Shown here piece by piece: positions 21,448 to 33,880 of a DNA stretch of 64,000 nt. The notes under the pieces were generated by a model. The model was not told where the DNA came from. It did not search any database and worked only from the letters and a program-made list of their open reading frames with translations. Source of the stretch: Adiantum capillus-veneris (Eukaryota > Streptophyta > Polypodiopsida > Polypodiales > Pteridaceae); NCBI GenBank assembly GCA_014529385.2, contig CM043943.1, forward strand, positions 154,165,092-154,229,091. Direction: 5' to 3'. Position 1 is the stretch's first letter; every line of letters starts with the position of its first letter. Position numbers and translations under genes: made by a program.

Positions 21448-24400
21448 TCATCTCAAGAATGAGTTTGGGTAATCTTTTAAGAGCGTCGATTCGTCCTCCC
21501 AAGTTGCATCTTCTTCAGGGTAATCCTTCCATTTTACTAGATGCTCCGTGATAGTTCTGTTGTGTAACTTTCTTTCCCTTGTTTCAAGTACATAGTCAGG
21601 TTGAAGCTCGAGAACTCCTTGTGCTGGCATGACTATCTGATCTGAGTCCAAGAATTGATCAGGATTGGGAATATAGGGTTTGAGTAACCTGACATGGAAT
21701 ACATCATGAACCTTCAAGTTCGCAGGTAACTTTAGCTTGTAGGCCTGGTCACTTACAACCTTAACGATCTCAAATGGTCCACAATACCTTGGGCTTAGCT
21801 TCTTGTATCTACCTAGTGATAAATTGCTTTTCTTAGGTCGGACTCGGAGAAAAACCTTATCTCCTTCCTTGAAAGTTCTATCTGTGCGGTTCTTATCTGC
21901 ATAGTGCTTCTGCCTATCTTGAGCTGCCTGAATGTATTGGCGAATGGCTCTAGTCTGTGCTTCCATATCTTCTAACATCTTTCTAGAGGCTTCTACTCTG
22001 ATGGTTGGATCTGAAAAGTTCAGTGGTGCTAAACAATCCTGTCCATAAAGAGCTTTGAAAGGTGACATTCCAATGCTTCTGTGTTCGGAAGAGTTATAAG
22101 CATATTCTACCAAAGGTAGATATTGTAACCACTTCTTTGGTTCTTGCGAACAATAGGCTCTGAGAATGTCCTCGATGACTTGATTAACTCTTTCAGTTTG
22201 CCCATCTGTTTGTGGATGGTATGCTGTACTGAAAGCTAATTGTGACCCAATAGATTGGAAAAGAGAAGTCCAAAATTTTGATGTAAACTTGGCATCTCTA
22301 TCACTGACAATACGCTTGGGTAGACCATGTAGCCTAAAAATCTCCTTGATGAATACCCGACTAATATCTAAAGCAGTAAAGGTTGTCTTTACGGGTATTA
22401 GATGAGCCACTTTTGTGAGCATGTCAACAACCACGAAAACAGAATCATAACCTCCTGTAGAAGGTAACCCTGTAACAAAATCCATACTGATGCATTCCCG
22501 CTTCATCTAGGGTATGTCAAGAGGTTGAAGTTGCCTTGGTAATTTGATCCTTTCGGCCTTTATCCGTTGACAAGAAAGACATTGCCTCACATAGCGAAGT
22601 ATGTCTCCTTTCATTCCAGACCAGAAATAACTCCTTCTGACAGCGTGAAGAGTTTTAGCATAGCCTGGGTGTCCGGATGTAGGGCTATCGTGTGCTTCAT
22701 ATAGAATGGCCTTCTTTAAAGCTGGGTCTCTGGGTACACAGGGTCTATGTTTGTAGTAAAGACATCCTCCCATAAGAGAGTAATATTTAGCTTCAGGCAT
22801 CTTATTTTGCTAGACTAATGAAGCCATACGTTGGTACTCTGGATCTTCGAGGGATTCTTCTTTGATTCTATCCCAGATAGGATTATTTGGAATAGAGATA
22901 GCTCCGAGAAACGATTTTTGGCTAAGACCATCTGTAACTACGTTTTCCTTCCCTGGTCTATACTTTATGTCCAGGTCATATTCCTGTAATAGCTCTATCC
23001 ATCGCCATTGTCGCATATTGAGAATGGGTTGAGTAAAAATCCACTTTAAACTCTTGTGGTCTGTAACCAACTGAAACTTGCGTCCAAGAAGATAATGTCT
23101 CCATAACTTCAGTGCATGTATAACTGCTAAAAGTTCCAGATCATGAGTGGGATAATTCTTCTCATGATCCCTCAACTTTCGCGAAGTATACGCCACCGGT
23201 CTTCCTTCTTGAGTAAGAACTCCACCTAGAGCAGACTTACTAGCATCTGTCGCTACTTCAAATTCTTTACTGAAGTCTGGAAGCTTTAAAATAGGAGCTG
23301 AGACCAAGAATTCTTTTAGCTTAGCAAAACTAGACTCGTGCTCGGTCTTCCAATCGATCCTCATTCCTTTCTTCAGGAGTTCCATCAAATGTGCAGCAAT
23401 ACGTGCATAATCCTTGACAAAATTCTTGTACCATCCCGTTATTCCAAGAAATCCCCTTACTTCGTTGACAGTGGATGGTTGAGGCCAGTCAACGATGTCC
23501 TTGACTTTGTCTGGGTCCACTGAAATCCCTTCAGCCGAAATGACAAATCCAAGATAGTTGACCTTTGGTGAGCAAAAAGTGCACTTGCTCTCTTTAGGGT
23601 AAAGCTGGTGTTCTCGAAGGAGATCAAGTACTTTGCGAACATGTTCCTTGTGATCTGTTTCATTCTTAGAATAGACTAGAATGTCATCAAAGAAAACCAA
23701 GACAAAGTCGTCCAGGTAAGGTTTGAAAATATCCTGCATGAGTCGATTGAAGCTTGCAGGAGCATTTGTTAGACCAAAAGACATTACTGTGAATTCGTAG
23801 TGTCCATACTTGGTGTTGAAAGCTGTCTTTGGAATATCTGATTCCTTGATCCTGATTTGGTAATATCCTGACCTTAGATCAATCTTTGTAAATATTTTGG
23901 CGCCGTGGAGTCTGTCCAAGAGTTCGTCGATCCTTGGAATTGGATACTTGTTCTTGACAGTTACCTGATTCAGCCCACGGTAGTCTATGCATAGCCTTAA
24001 GGTCTCATCCTTCTTCTTCTGAAAAAGAACTGGAGCACCCCAAGGAGAAGTACTGGATCAAATGAATCCTTGCTCAATGAGTTGCCTAAGTTGTTCTTTG
24101 AGTTCGATGGCCTCCAGAAGTGACATTTTATAAGGTCTTTTTGAGATAGGTTCACACCCAGGGATAGTCTCAATCCCATGATCTACCTCTCTGTGTGGTG
24201 GAAGATTCGTAAGGTCTTCGGGGAATACGTCATCATACTCCCTCAGCCAGTCTGGTCGAAGTGAGGTATCTGATTGGTCCACCTTATTGAGTTTAATTGC
24301 ATATATTTGCTGACCCTTTCTTAGTCCCTTCAAGAGTCCGTTGGCCTTAACTAGAATAGCCCTAGGTCTCCCATTTTCCCCCTGAATTAAGGCTTCATTA

Positions 24401-25713
24401 CCCAAGTTATCTGTAAATGTAAAGTTTCCTTGTGCACAATGGATATGGGCCTTATTTTGCTTTAACCAGTCCATCCCTAGTATCCCATCAAAGAATCCTA
24501 AGGGTAGGGTTAGAAATTGGGCAGAAGTTGGGTGTCCCCCTAAATCGAAGTCAATTTTGCCTACAGAGTGTTGAGATACTACCTCCTTGCCGTTTGCTAA
24601 CTCCACAACTAGCTTGCTTGATGGATACTTATCTAGCTTAAGCTTTCTCATGCATCTGGGTGAAAGAAATGAAAGAGTACTGCCACAATCTATAAGGAAG
24701 TTAACTTGTTCACCTCTGAGAGATCCTGGCATATGAATGACTGTGTATTGATCGCAACCATTGGGATTGTCAATTGCAGCATGTAGGGTTGCTCTCTCCA
24801 CTGCTTCATCACCCACAGTTGGTTGAACTACTGCGGCATTCACTTTGGAGGTAGCTACACGCACTCGCCCTCTGTTCATTCTTCCGCGTCCTCCTCTTCC
24901 ATTAGCTTGGCCACGCCCACGCCCACGGGTATTCAAGGGTATGGCATTGGCGTTGGTTCCATGAATGTTCCTGGGGCAATTGGATCTGTAGTGTCCATGC
25001 TCGCCGCAACCATAGCATCGAACATCAGGGAACTCCATGGTTGTGGTGGTAGCCACAATAGGGCGCTGGTTATAGGTTTGTTTGGCTGGTCTGTTGTCCC
25101 AAGCAGTGTTCCTTGCCCTCTTTGCCCAATGATTCCTCCTATTCTGATTAGCCTTTTGTACTTCGAGAGCTAGAGATTTAGCCCTCAACAAGGCATCCTG
25201 TAGTGTTGATGGCCTGAGAGCCTACAGCCGAGTGTTCAAGGGATCGATTAGTCCTTGACAAAACCTTGCCACCTGTTGTTCCAAGGTCATCTTAGGAGCA
25301 TATCTCCGAAGAGTGACAAACTTTGCATAGTATTCTTCGACAGTTGAATTCAGCTGCCGAGGTGAAAAGAATTCATTCATTCTCAAGGTCCTATAGGAAG
25401 GTGGTAAATAACGTCCCATTATCGCAGCTTTGATGTCTTCCCAAGATTGGGAAGATCCTTTAATGTCCAGGTCTCTGCAATGTTGCTTCCACCATATCTT
25501 GGCATCGCCAGTCAAGCGGAACATCGCAAGCATGGTCTGATTTACGGGTTGGGTTCCCGCGGCTTCAAAGTAATCGTCCATGGCTTCCATCCATACTTCC
25601 GCATCTCTCTCCACATTTGCCCCCTCGCCCTTAAAGATCGGAGGTTGGGCTTGTTTGAGGAGAAGCTTCTTCTCTTGCGCTACCGAGTACAGAGCAACAG
25701 GCTGTACCTACAT
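21448..25713 (-). pseudogene. Chromovirus gag-pol
   Basis: One continuous minus-strand frame runs from ATG 25713 to 21448, interrupted by five stops at 25710, 25224, 24060, 22812 and 22509. Gag has EVWMEAMDDYF and WWKQHCRDL. The zinc knuckle CYGCGEHGHYRSNC (25017-24976) is intact. Protease shows FLIDCGST near 24690, with Cys where Thr/Ser is usual in D(T/S)G. Reverse transcriptase spans about 24200-23560 ([21 protein letters not shown]). RNase H follows ([16 protein letters not shown]). Integrase spans about 22750-21800: a zinc finger with CLSC, MDFVTGLP, SDRDAKF and DGQTERVNQ with all three catalytic acids. The C-terminal GPF motif is followed by a chromodomain (YVLETRE...VKWKDYPEEDATWE, about 21590-21465), which targets integration to modified chromatin in this group. 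Confidence 0.96.
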
Positions 25714-25924
25714 GGGTTATACGAAATTGTTGATACCATTACTTGAATTTCAAGATAGACACGAGACTTTAATAAAATTCAAAATTCCACTTTATCAAGA
25801 GACAGAGATTCAGAGACAAAAAGCACTTTATTGGTGGAAATTTATTACAATCCAAAATCCTCAAGGTTTAGAATGACTGATGACCGCTTATTACATGGCT
25901 TTATGGATTGCGTATAACATACGC

Positions 25925-27737
25925 CTAGGAAATGGTATTGACATGATGCACTACTTCATTCGTGTAATAGTTCTTATACACATTCTTGAGGGGATAATAA
26001 ACTAAGATATCGGGCCGGATTTCCACTTTCAGTAATCCAAAGGTTTTGACTCGGTTTGCTGGAATCACATTGGTGACCTTCTCCAAGAGCCAGTCGTTGA
26101 TGGTTTGGTTGGAGTTGCGCGAAACAGTCTGGTCCAATCGTGTGGGCACCAAGTAGAATATCTCTATCACTCTCAACTCTTCTCCCCAACGTATCTTCTT
26201 CAAGTCGGTAGCCAGGCACCCTAGCTTCCGAGCATTGATGTAGTAAACCCCTCATGGAAATGTCCAATCAAGTTCCCATCCTTTGTCAATGCGAGGGAGT
26301 GTGGCGTATAAGCCTTCAACAGTATCTCCATGACATCTCGCCTGAACTGGTAAACAGGGGATCTTCGAGCTTGCTCATAAAAAGGCTCAAACACTTGGAA
26401 CTTCCGATATTCGAGCACGGGGTCTTCCTGCAACACCAATGCAAGGAATTCGGATCAACTACCTATATACTTTCAGTTCCTTTTAAATGCTCAAACAATA
26501 CGACTTTATTTTCCCAGCCTAACCTAGGCTTAGCTCAGATACCAGGTGTGAGGTCCCCACCCCGTCGTATCAAACAACGGATCTGATGGTAAACCTGGTG
26601 GCCACTAGATCTATAGCAGAAGCAAACAAAATGGTTCAGGGTTCAACTAGCGGACGATCTCTCATCACAAAGTGAGTCGAGTTCGAGCCTACTAGCAACG
26701 AGATCTAGCTCCACCTTGCAAGGGAAGCGTACTTAACTATCTAGCGATCCTAAGACCCACCTTCCAAGAGGAGAGAAACCCCGAGTGCCTTTTTCCCCAT
26801 GTTTAAGAGGCACGTCCTCTCGAGGATTCGCCGCTCTAGGGGCAATGAGTAATACCAATATCAAGTAAGCACTATGGGGACAGAGAGTTCCCGACCAATC
26901 GGGACCACCCATCTCGTAGGCATTGGCAACCCGAGCCAAGCCCCCACTTTCCACCCCCACACTCACACTTCCTCGTGTGACCTAATTACTACCACAAAGG
27001 TTGTTCAACATAGATATTCCTTGTTTAATTCCGAATCACATGGTTCGTTAAAACAGCCCTTCAACCAGTATTGCAAACAACACCAAGACAGAATTCTAGT
27101 AAAAATTCTACTCAAACTTATTCATAAAAGTTCCAATGTTCTGGAGGTACAACATCCCCCCTCCAGCGAGAGTTCACTCCTCCCGTTGTTGCCTAACTGC
27201 CCATACAACTAGGTATGTCCAACGCATAGAAAGCACGTCATGGACACTCCCACCGCATAGAAAGCAAGACGTGGGTATCCACCGCATAAAAAGCAAGTCG
27301 TGGATTCAAGAGCCCTAACGAGGAACTCTGCCCCCTGTGATCAGTAGGGGGGTCAGGACTGATTCAACATTGGAAATAAAATGAACATGTCGAGCTAAAT
27401 TTTCCCTAGCAAACATTCTTTCCTCTTGCAAACAACATACCCATCAATCATTTCTTTCCTACTTTATACTTAAATGTACTATGCATTCAATGCCGAGGTT
27501 TCTGTCGGATTTCTCCAACATGTTCGGGGATATGTTCATTCCTAACTAATCGTATGCAATGTTAATTAAACAACTTGAATAGAAATTGGGACCTACCTCT
27601 TCCATTTCTTCGTCAATAGCCCGTGAGATGGCCGTTATTTGCTCGTCCATGGGAGCCTTTCCTTTTCCGTGGACATTGCTTGTTCCCGCCTCGCGGTCGT
27701 GGGCTCCACCGAAGCAAGTTCTCTTAACCGGGGCCAT
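25925..27737 (-). CDS. Apparent spliced accessory ORF, exon 1 inside the 5' LTR
   Basis: Exon 1 runs from ATG 27737 to 27597 (47 codons, starting MAPVKRTCFGGAHD, ending DEEMEE) within the 5' LTR and ends at GAG|GTAGGT. A matching acceptor TTGGTGTTGCAG|GAAGAC lies at 26428, beyond the LTR end and primer site. Both splice sites are phase 0. Exon 2 (26427-25925) continues EDPVLEYRKFQVFEPFYEQARRS with a frameshift near 26230, then KLGCLATDLKKIRWGEEL, INDWLLEKVTNVIPANRV and a stop at 25925. It lies upstream of gag on the same strand. A TATA-like CCTATTTAAAGG (about 28660-28649) precedes it. The product, about 215 residues, matches no family I know. The copy is broken by the frameshift. The splice is inferred from sequence alone. 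Confidence 0.55.
26532..26543 (-). other. Chromovirus primer-binding site
   Basis: Minus-strand TGGTATCTGAGC, complementary to the 3' end of initiator methionine tRNA except for one substitution from the consensus TGGTATCAGAGC. It lies three bases inside the 5' LTR. Confidence 0.9.
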
Positions 27738-29310
27738 TTTTCTCACTACTTAAATAATAGACTTGAAAAAAAAGAGCTAAGGTCCGAGAGTAACATGACA
27801 AACCAATCAGCAGATTAGATTTATTAAAGACTCCTCCTTATGCACGAGGTTAGATTTTTCCCTTTTTGCCCTAGCAATTTTTAAGGGTAATTTTGTATCC
27901 ACCCTATGGGAAACAACTCTAAGGTTAATTACTTGGCTTAGATGATTAAGAAATTCAGAGATTTTCTAATTGATTCACGAAAGATATGAAGTAAGCAAGC
28001 TCATTCATTTTCCTAGAGCAATATGAAGGCGTAGAGTGACCGCAGGCATGTGTGATGGAAAAACCTTCTTCTTATTGGACTAATGACGGATTAATTTTCA
28101 GCCTTAATTGCATCTAAATGTGGGAGAAGATTAAGTATAATTTAATTACAACTCTATTGAGTAGTGAAAGATTGAATTCTGACAAATCTACACTATTACT
28201 AGCTGACAATTTATTGACTATACCGCCTAGAGAGAGAATCTTTCCTAATCATGCATTAATCCTTGATTAAGGATGATGAATGGCTGAATAAATTAACTAA
28301 ATGAATGATAATTATGTAATGAAGTATAGCTATGAAAACTTAGAGAGCAGCTATAGAGAATTATAGCTAAAAGTAGGGATAGTAGACAAGAATTATGAGT
28401 GGGTAATGATGAGATTAAGAAGAGCAGTAATTAAACCATTAATTACCGTGATTAGGGCTGAGAATCCTCTTAAATTTCTGATGCAATGAATCCTCGAGAT
28501 GGGAAATTCGGCAGCACCTCCCTCCTTGCTTCTCCTTCAAAAGTTGTGTGTGTGCCGACAGCACCTTCCCAGTGTGTAGGTGTGTAGGTGTGTGAGTATG
28601 CAATGTGTGTGTGTGAGTATATCTGTGTGTGTGTGTGTGTGTGTAGGCCTTTAAATAGGCTCCTACAGGCTGAAAATCGATTTGTGTTGCTAAATGCATA
28701 TGGATGAGCACTCAGTCCTTGCATGGCAAGTCCAGTTGCCTACCCACCAAGTGTCCAGTTGGCTCAGTAAACTGACTCTCACACTGAGTTGCAGGCTTGG
28801 CAGCTTCCCCAAGACTCCCACAAAGCACGAGGGCGCCCCCTAGCTGCTAAAGCAGGTATGGAGTGGGCTGGGACCTGTTCCCACACAGCCTCGGGCCCCC
28901 GGTGCTTCCCGGGCAATTTTGTGAAAAATTGCTTTTAGGCTAAAACGGGCCATACGAGTCGGATTTTGATGCCGTAAATCGCTATACTAAGCTCTAACTA
29001 AGACGTACGGGTCTGAGTACCTGCCATATTTAGCAGCCCCCCCCGGGATCCGAAAATGCATTTTTTTCAAATTCGAGGTACGGGTGCAGATTTTTGAGAC
29101 GGTCGAGACTCGACGGTTTGGGTGACCAAAAACTTACTATTTTTAGAAATTTTTCACAAAAATTATTTTAATTCACATTTTGAAGCTTTATAACATTCTA
29201 AACATCATGGCACTGACAGAATCTGGAAAACTGCTAAAAATAGTAACTTATTCCATTGTATTCATTTCGTGGTACAAGGGTGCTCTTGTGATCGGGTCGG
29301 AGACCTTACA
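26547..29310 (-). repeat. Chromovirus 5' LTR (2764 bp)
   Basis: It begins (minus) TGTAAGGTC and ends GACCTCACA. It contains a (TG)n tract (28624-28644), a TATA-like element on the minus strand at about 28660-28649 that would drive element transcription, and accessory exon 1. Similarity to the other LTR is high enough to suggest a fairly recent insertion; identity was not computed. Confidence 0.97.
28649..28660 (-). promoter_or_regulatory. TATA-like box in chromovirus LTR
   Basis: Minus-strand CCTATTTAAAGG just downstream of the (CA)n tract in transcription direction, about 0.9 kb upstream of accessory exon 1. The same sequence occurs at 20754-20765 in the other LTR. Inferred from sequence only. 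Confidence 0.4.
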
Positions 29311-29315
29311 ACGAT

Positions 29316-29777
29316 CTACCAACCACAATCTCAAGTGTAATCATGCGCATAAGTGAAGTTGTCACCCTCGCAAATGTAAGCATTCTAAGTTTAGAGGTAG
29401 TACCCCCGCCAAACATTTTAACTATACCCTCACCCAAATGAGTGCTCATGCAGTGAGCAAACAATAAAAGTCAAACACAAGTAAAGCAAATGCCTAGTTC
29501 TTTTGCAGCAAAGCACACAACAACTTAGGAGGCTAAAAACATCCAAGTTTTTCAAAGATCATGGGATCAGTATAACAAGCTACTAATGGTAGTAGATATC
29601 AATGCAAATTTACGTCAAAAAAAGAGTTCATGAGCATTATGATTAACAAGTGACCCTGCCTAATAAAAAACAAACAGCCTATCAACCAACCATTTAGAAT
29701 CAATAACCATAAAAAAACTAGCTGATCTAATCATGTCAATCAAGTCAGCCAAAATTGAATCAATTTTATTCTCTGAG
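29316..29777. other. Flank of chromovirus; no gene seen
   Basis: About 460 bases between the chromovirus target duplication and the start of the R1/R2 paralogous block. No ORF or repeat is recognised. Confidence 0.5.
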
Positions 29778-31179
29778 CCCTCCATTTTCATCATAAAGAG
29801 TGTCAACAAGCCCCACACCTTCTACCATTCAGTAACTTTTCATTCTTACAATATGAAAGACTCACAATCTCTCATTTTGGCGATCAGCAAAACTGAAAAT
29901 GCAAGTCCAAGAATTTCCTCACCAATTCCATTATCAAACATATTCTTGACCCTCTCATCCTATCTTTCCTAACAGGGAAAAGAAAGAACCAATTCTAAGT
30001 GAGGGTTAGGTAACCCTTACATAAATAGTAGCAAGAGTCAATGTAGGTTGGTCTCCACTTCCCTACGAAAATCAAGAGGTGATTGAGGTATCATAACCAA
30101 GGCACCATCATACGAAGGTTGGTATAGTCCTACAAAAACTAGGACTAAAAGTGCAAGAAAAATAAATGGTGATCTGCAAAATAAAAGCAAGAATTTAGGC
30201 ATCATGTAGAGAAAACCTTTGGATGGAGAGCCAGACTGCACCCCAGATGCAGTGGAAGACAACGAAGCAAAGTTAAAAGAAAAATCCAGTGAGCAGAGGG
30301 TACCTCAAGAGGAGGAGGCCATAAATGAATTAAAAGGGAAAGGAAGGGGGTTGTAAGGTGAAATAACTATACCTCATTGAGATGAAGAAGCAGTCCATAG
30401 ACACGCTCAAAGGAGGGAAATCATTTAATGAAAATTGCTCCTCTAAATTTTCACCAAACCAAAATGAAGGGGTTCTCTCACATGAGTTCAAAGTAGACCA
30501 ATGCTTATAAGAATCTAGGAATATCCAATGAGACAAGACCATCTAGGTTAAGTTAGTTTTAATGTAGAGTTGCAATCCAAGGGAGAAGAAAACCCACCAT
30601 GTGATGCTCCACCCAGATTAAGCCAGATATAAGGAAAGTCTGACTATAAGATGAAAATCCAAGCATTGATCTTCTTCTTTTCTATTATTCTAGCTATGCT
30701 AAGAGCTTGCTCATGGAGTAAGCATATACAAAATTATTACTTCTTTGCTTGAAAAATATCTATCATCTACCTCCATCCTTGTAGTTCTTTCTCCCGAGTG
30801 GGATGTTTAGGGTTTGGGAAGGAGGCTTACACCATGGAATTTTGAAGCTCATCATCTTCTTGGCTCATGGAAATATTTGCAAGAGCACAAGCTTGAACTG
30901 TAAAAAAAGCTCTCATTGAGAGAATTATGATACAAAGCCCTTTTGGAGGGGGCAACAACTCCAAGACAACCTGGTCCTCAACAACAAGTTGTCAATTTTA
31001 ATTGTGTCGTTCTCTTCTAATTGTGTGCATGATTTGATGTTATAATGTGTGAAAGATGCAATGAAATTAGCCATGCATAATCTACAGTTCTCCTTTAAAG
31101 AAGCGTCTCAAGGAAAAACTCTCTCCTTTCATAATTTAATTCCATTGTGATTTCAAGAAAATACTAGATTCTTTGACAT

Positions 31180-31191
31180 TGGTATCAAAGC
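31180..31191 (+). other. R2 primer-binding site
   Basis: TGGTATCAAAGC, one base off the Met-tRNA consensus TGGTATCAGAGC, two bases after the LTR terminus TTTGACA. The equivalent place in R1 (about 5704) has lost the middle of the site. Confidence 0.85.
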
Positions 31192-31737
31192 TAATGTTTC
31201 TGTTTTCTTACCTAAGAACAAAGGTCCTTTGGTAATCTATAAAAGATTGGATTTGCTCATTGCAATAGGGTAAGTGGGTCTAGGATTTACTATTTTGGTT
31301 GGCATGCATGCTTGCAGGATACAGGGGACACCATCGAGGACTATGGTCTTAAGAATGGAGTCTTTTAGATTTGCATATGGATTAATCATTATTGAGATAT
31401 TATCTACTCGATAGGAACTAGTGTCACCCTAGCACTGTTGAATTCAGTCTACCACTCTTTGCAATTAACACTATTTGAAACCACAAGTGTAGTTACTTGT
31501 GTGCTTATTTTCAAGGGGAGTAGCAACTAAGGTGTTGAAAGCACCAAAGAAAGAGTTAGCATATAAATACAAGGAAATCTAATCATGGAAAAACATAAAA
31601 AGCGATTAGGATTGATAGACAACTATCTTGTTGGCAAGCTATAGGAAGCTATGGAAAATCCTACCTTGCAAGCAGAGTTTCAAAGACGAATACAAGCTCT
31701 TCAAGTTTCTCCAAGTACCTAAGAAGAGAGAGCTCTT

Positions 31738-32364
31738 GTGAGGCATCCTAGTAAGAAATCCAAAAGAGGAATATCTTTGGGTGATGAGGAGGAAATACTG
31801 GAAGGACCTCTAAGACAAACTATCCAAAAAGAAGTTATATGTCAAGTACTTTCAAGGCAGGGGTATGCTATTGACATGCCCATTAACTCTAAAACTTATG
31901 TGGCCCCAAGAAAGAAGTATGCAAGGTGGTCACCCGACCCTCCCAAGAAGAAAAGAAAGTTATCAAGCACTCCCTCCAATACCAATCCTAAGAAGGGAGA
32001 AAACAACCCAAGAAGAAAGAAGTAGAGAAAGCAGTCACCATCCTCCCCTTATGCTTCTTCTTCCTCTTTGTCCTCATCATCTTCTTATAAGAAGAGAAGT
32101 AAATCATCATCCAAGAAAGAAAAAAGAAGAGGTAAACAAAGAAGCTATGCCACATGGAAGAGGTCACACAAGCTTAAACAATTTAAAGAGGGTGGAAAGA
32201 ATATCACTTTCCTTACCTACGATGGAACCTTTGGAGCAATTGATAAAGTGTTGGATTTCACCCAACAATTTGCCGCGATTTTTGGGAATGATGATTTCTC
32301 AAAAATGAAAGCATTATCTCCTAGGCACTCCATATATTTTGCGCTTAGATCATCAATGCGTTAA
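31738..32364 (+). pseudogene. Gag fragment of R2
   Basis: It is the counterpart of the R1 Gag. One frame reads RHPSKKSKRGISLGDEEE to KKGENNPRRKK, stopped by TAG near 32023. The other (from about 32068) reads SSSSSYKKRSKSSSKKEK then KQFKEGGKNITFLTYDG and FGAIDKVLDFTQQF, a Ty3 Gag core. No zinc knuckle is seen because of the deletion that follows near 32330. Confidence 0.7.
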
Positions 32365-32399
32365 GTACTCTTTGATACAAACTAAATTGATTGACAAGC

Positions 32400-33880
32400 C
32401 AATGAGGTATACCTTTCAGAGTTTGACTTTGATATTGCTCACATAGCTGGTAAGCACAACCAAGTGTCTAATTATCTTTCATAAGGACCAAAGGTGAATG
32501 TTGTATCAATAGCTACTCACAATGTTCTAACTTCTATGATATATGAGTATGATACGATCGAGAGTTTAAAGATATAATTTCAGCTATTGCACTAGGGAAG
32601 AAAGAGGATCCATACAATGTGCAAGATGGTTAGCTTTTCTACATTAGTAGGTTATACACATAGCTTACGTGAAATTTTATGTATGACTCTCATGCTCCCC
32701 CTTATGTGGGACAGAGAGGGATTCAAGCTACTCTCAAGGAAATAGAATTTTTATTATTATTGGAGAATAGTGAAGGAAAACATACAAACCTATGTTGCCA
32801 AATCAGTTTATGTCAAAAGACAAAGCATGATAGAGGGAAGCTACCAGAATTTCTTCAGCAATTACCTATACATGGGAGAGTATATCCATGAATTTCATCT
32901 TTGGATTGCCAAGATCTATTCATGGGAATATGAAAATATGGACAATAGTAGACCAATTTAGTAAGAAATCACATTTTATACTAGTCCAAAAGTCCATGAC
33001 AGCTCACCATATGGCAACCCTCTTCATAGCATAGGTCTTTAAGTATCATGGCTTACCAACATCTATAGTATCTAAGATCCATGATCAATAATTGGTTTCC
33101 AAGCATATTTTACGAAAGAAAATAAAAGAGATCAATGGGAAAAGTATCTACCCTTAGTAGAGTATGTGTACAATAACATTATCAATACTTCTATAGGAAA
33201 TGTACCCTTTGAATTTATTGAATGAAGACCCAAGCTCCCTTTGAAATTCAAGACACTTGGGAAGAGCTTTGTTGCTGATGAGTATGGTAGATACCTTAAA
33301 GAATCTTTTGATAAGATTAAGGAAGCTATATCCATCACGCAATAGATAGAAGCAAAAGGCTATTGGTTATAAGCATAGAATATACATGACCTTCATAGAG
33401 AATGATTGGGTATTGCTTAAATTTCCCAATGCATGCCTAAAATATACAATAGGAAAGGGAGAACACAAATGTCCAATGGGTCATCAGAAATATTATCCTA
33501 AGCTTGCAAAAATATATTATGGCCCTTCAAAACTTCTTGAGCCCATCAATGAATTGGCTTATGTTAAGGTTACCTAGCAGTTGGTCATTCATAACGCTTT
33601 TCATGTGAGCCTTTTGAAACTTTATAAGTGCGAATCACCCATAGATCCAATAATTGAAGATCCGACCATGTGTGAGGTCAAAAAGAGATCTTACAGGCCA
33701 AGAGCATCCTACAACATGAAGACAAAGTTTTAAAAAATGGTAAGACTGTCCAACAATATCTTATTAAGTTTAAGAATCATCCTTTTGAAGATGCAAAGTG
33801 GATGCAAGGCACCCAACTAAAGAATAATGTACACCTTGTGAATGCTTACAGTGACTTATTTTGTAAAGAATTTTGTCTTG
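32400..33880 (+). pseudogene. R2 RNase H tail and integrase remnants
   Basis: Frames carry the RNase H end (AGKHNQVSNYLS), the integrase zinc region (MYDSHAPPYVGQRGIQATLKE), a catalytic-core start near 32880-33060 (counterpart of R1's WESVSMNFFFGL) and a C-terminal tail with GPSKLLEPINELAYVKV near 33520-33577. Stops and frameshifts occur throughout. It is not functional. Confidence 0.7.

Larger units (their letters stand above)
18622..29310 (-). mobile_element. Complete Ty3/gypsy chromovirus (10.7 kb)
   Basis: LTRs at 18622-21416 and 26547-29310 share TGTGAGGTC...GACCTTACA ends. The 5-bp target-site duplication ACGAT sits at 18617-18621 and 29311-29315. On the minus strand the primer site TGGTATCTGAGC (26543-26532) follows the 5' LTR, and a GTTGGGGAGGT polypurine tract precedes the 3' LTR (21427-21417). 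The internal region encodes Gag, zinc knuckle, protease, reverse transcriptase, RNase H, integrase and a chromodomain in one frame, plus an apparent upstream accessory ORF. Long LTRs and a chromodomain would suit the Tekay/Del branch; the lineage is inference. Structure is intact but coding is disabled by stops. Confidence 0.97.
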
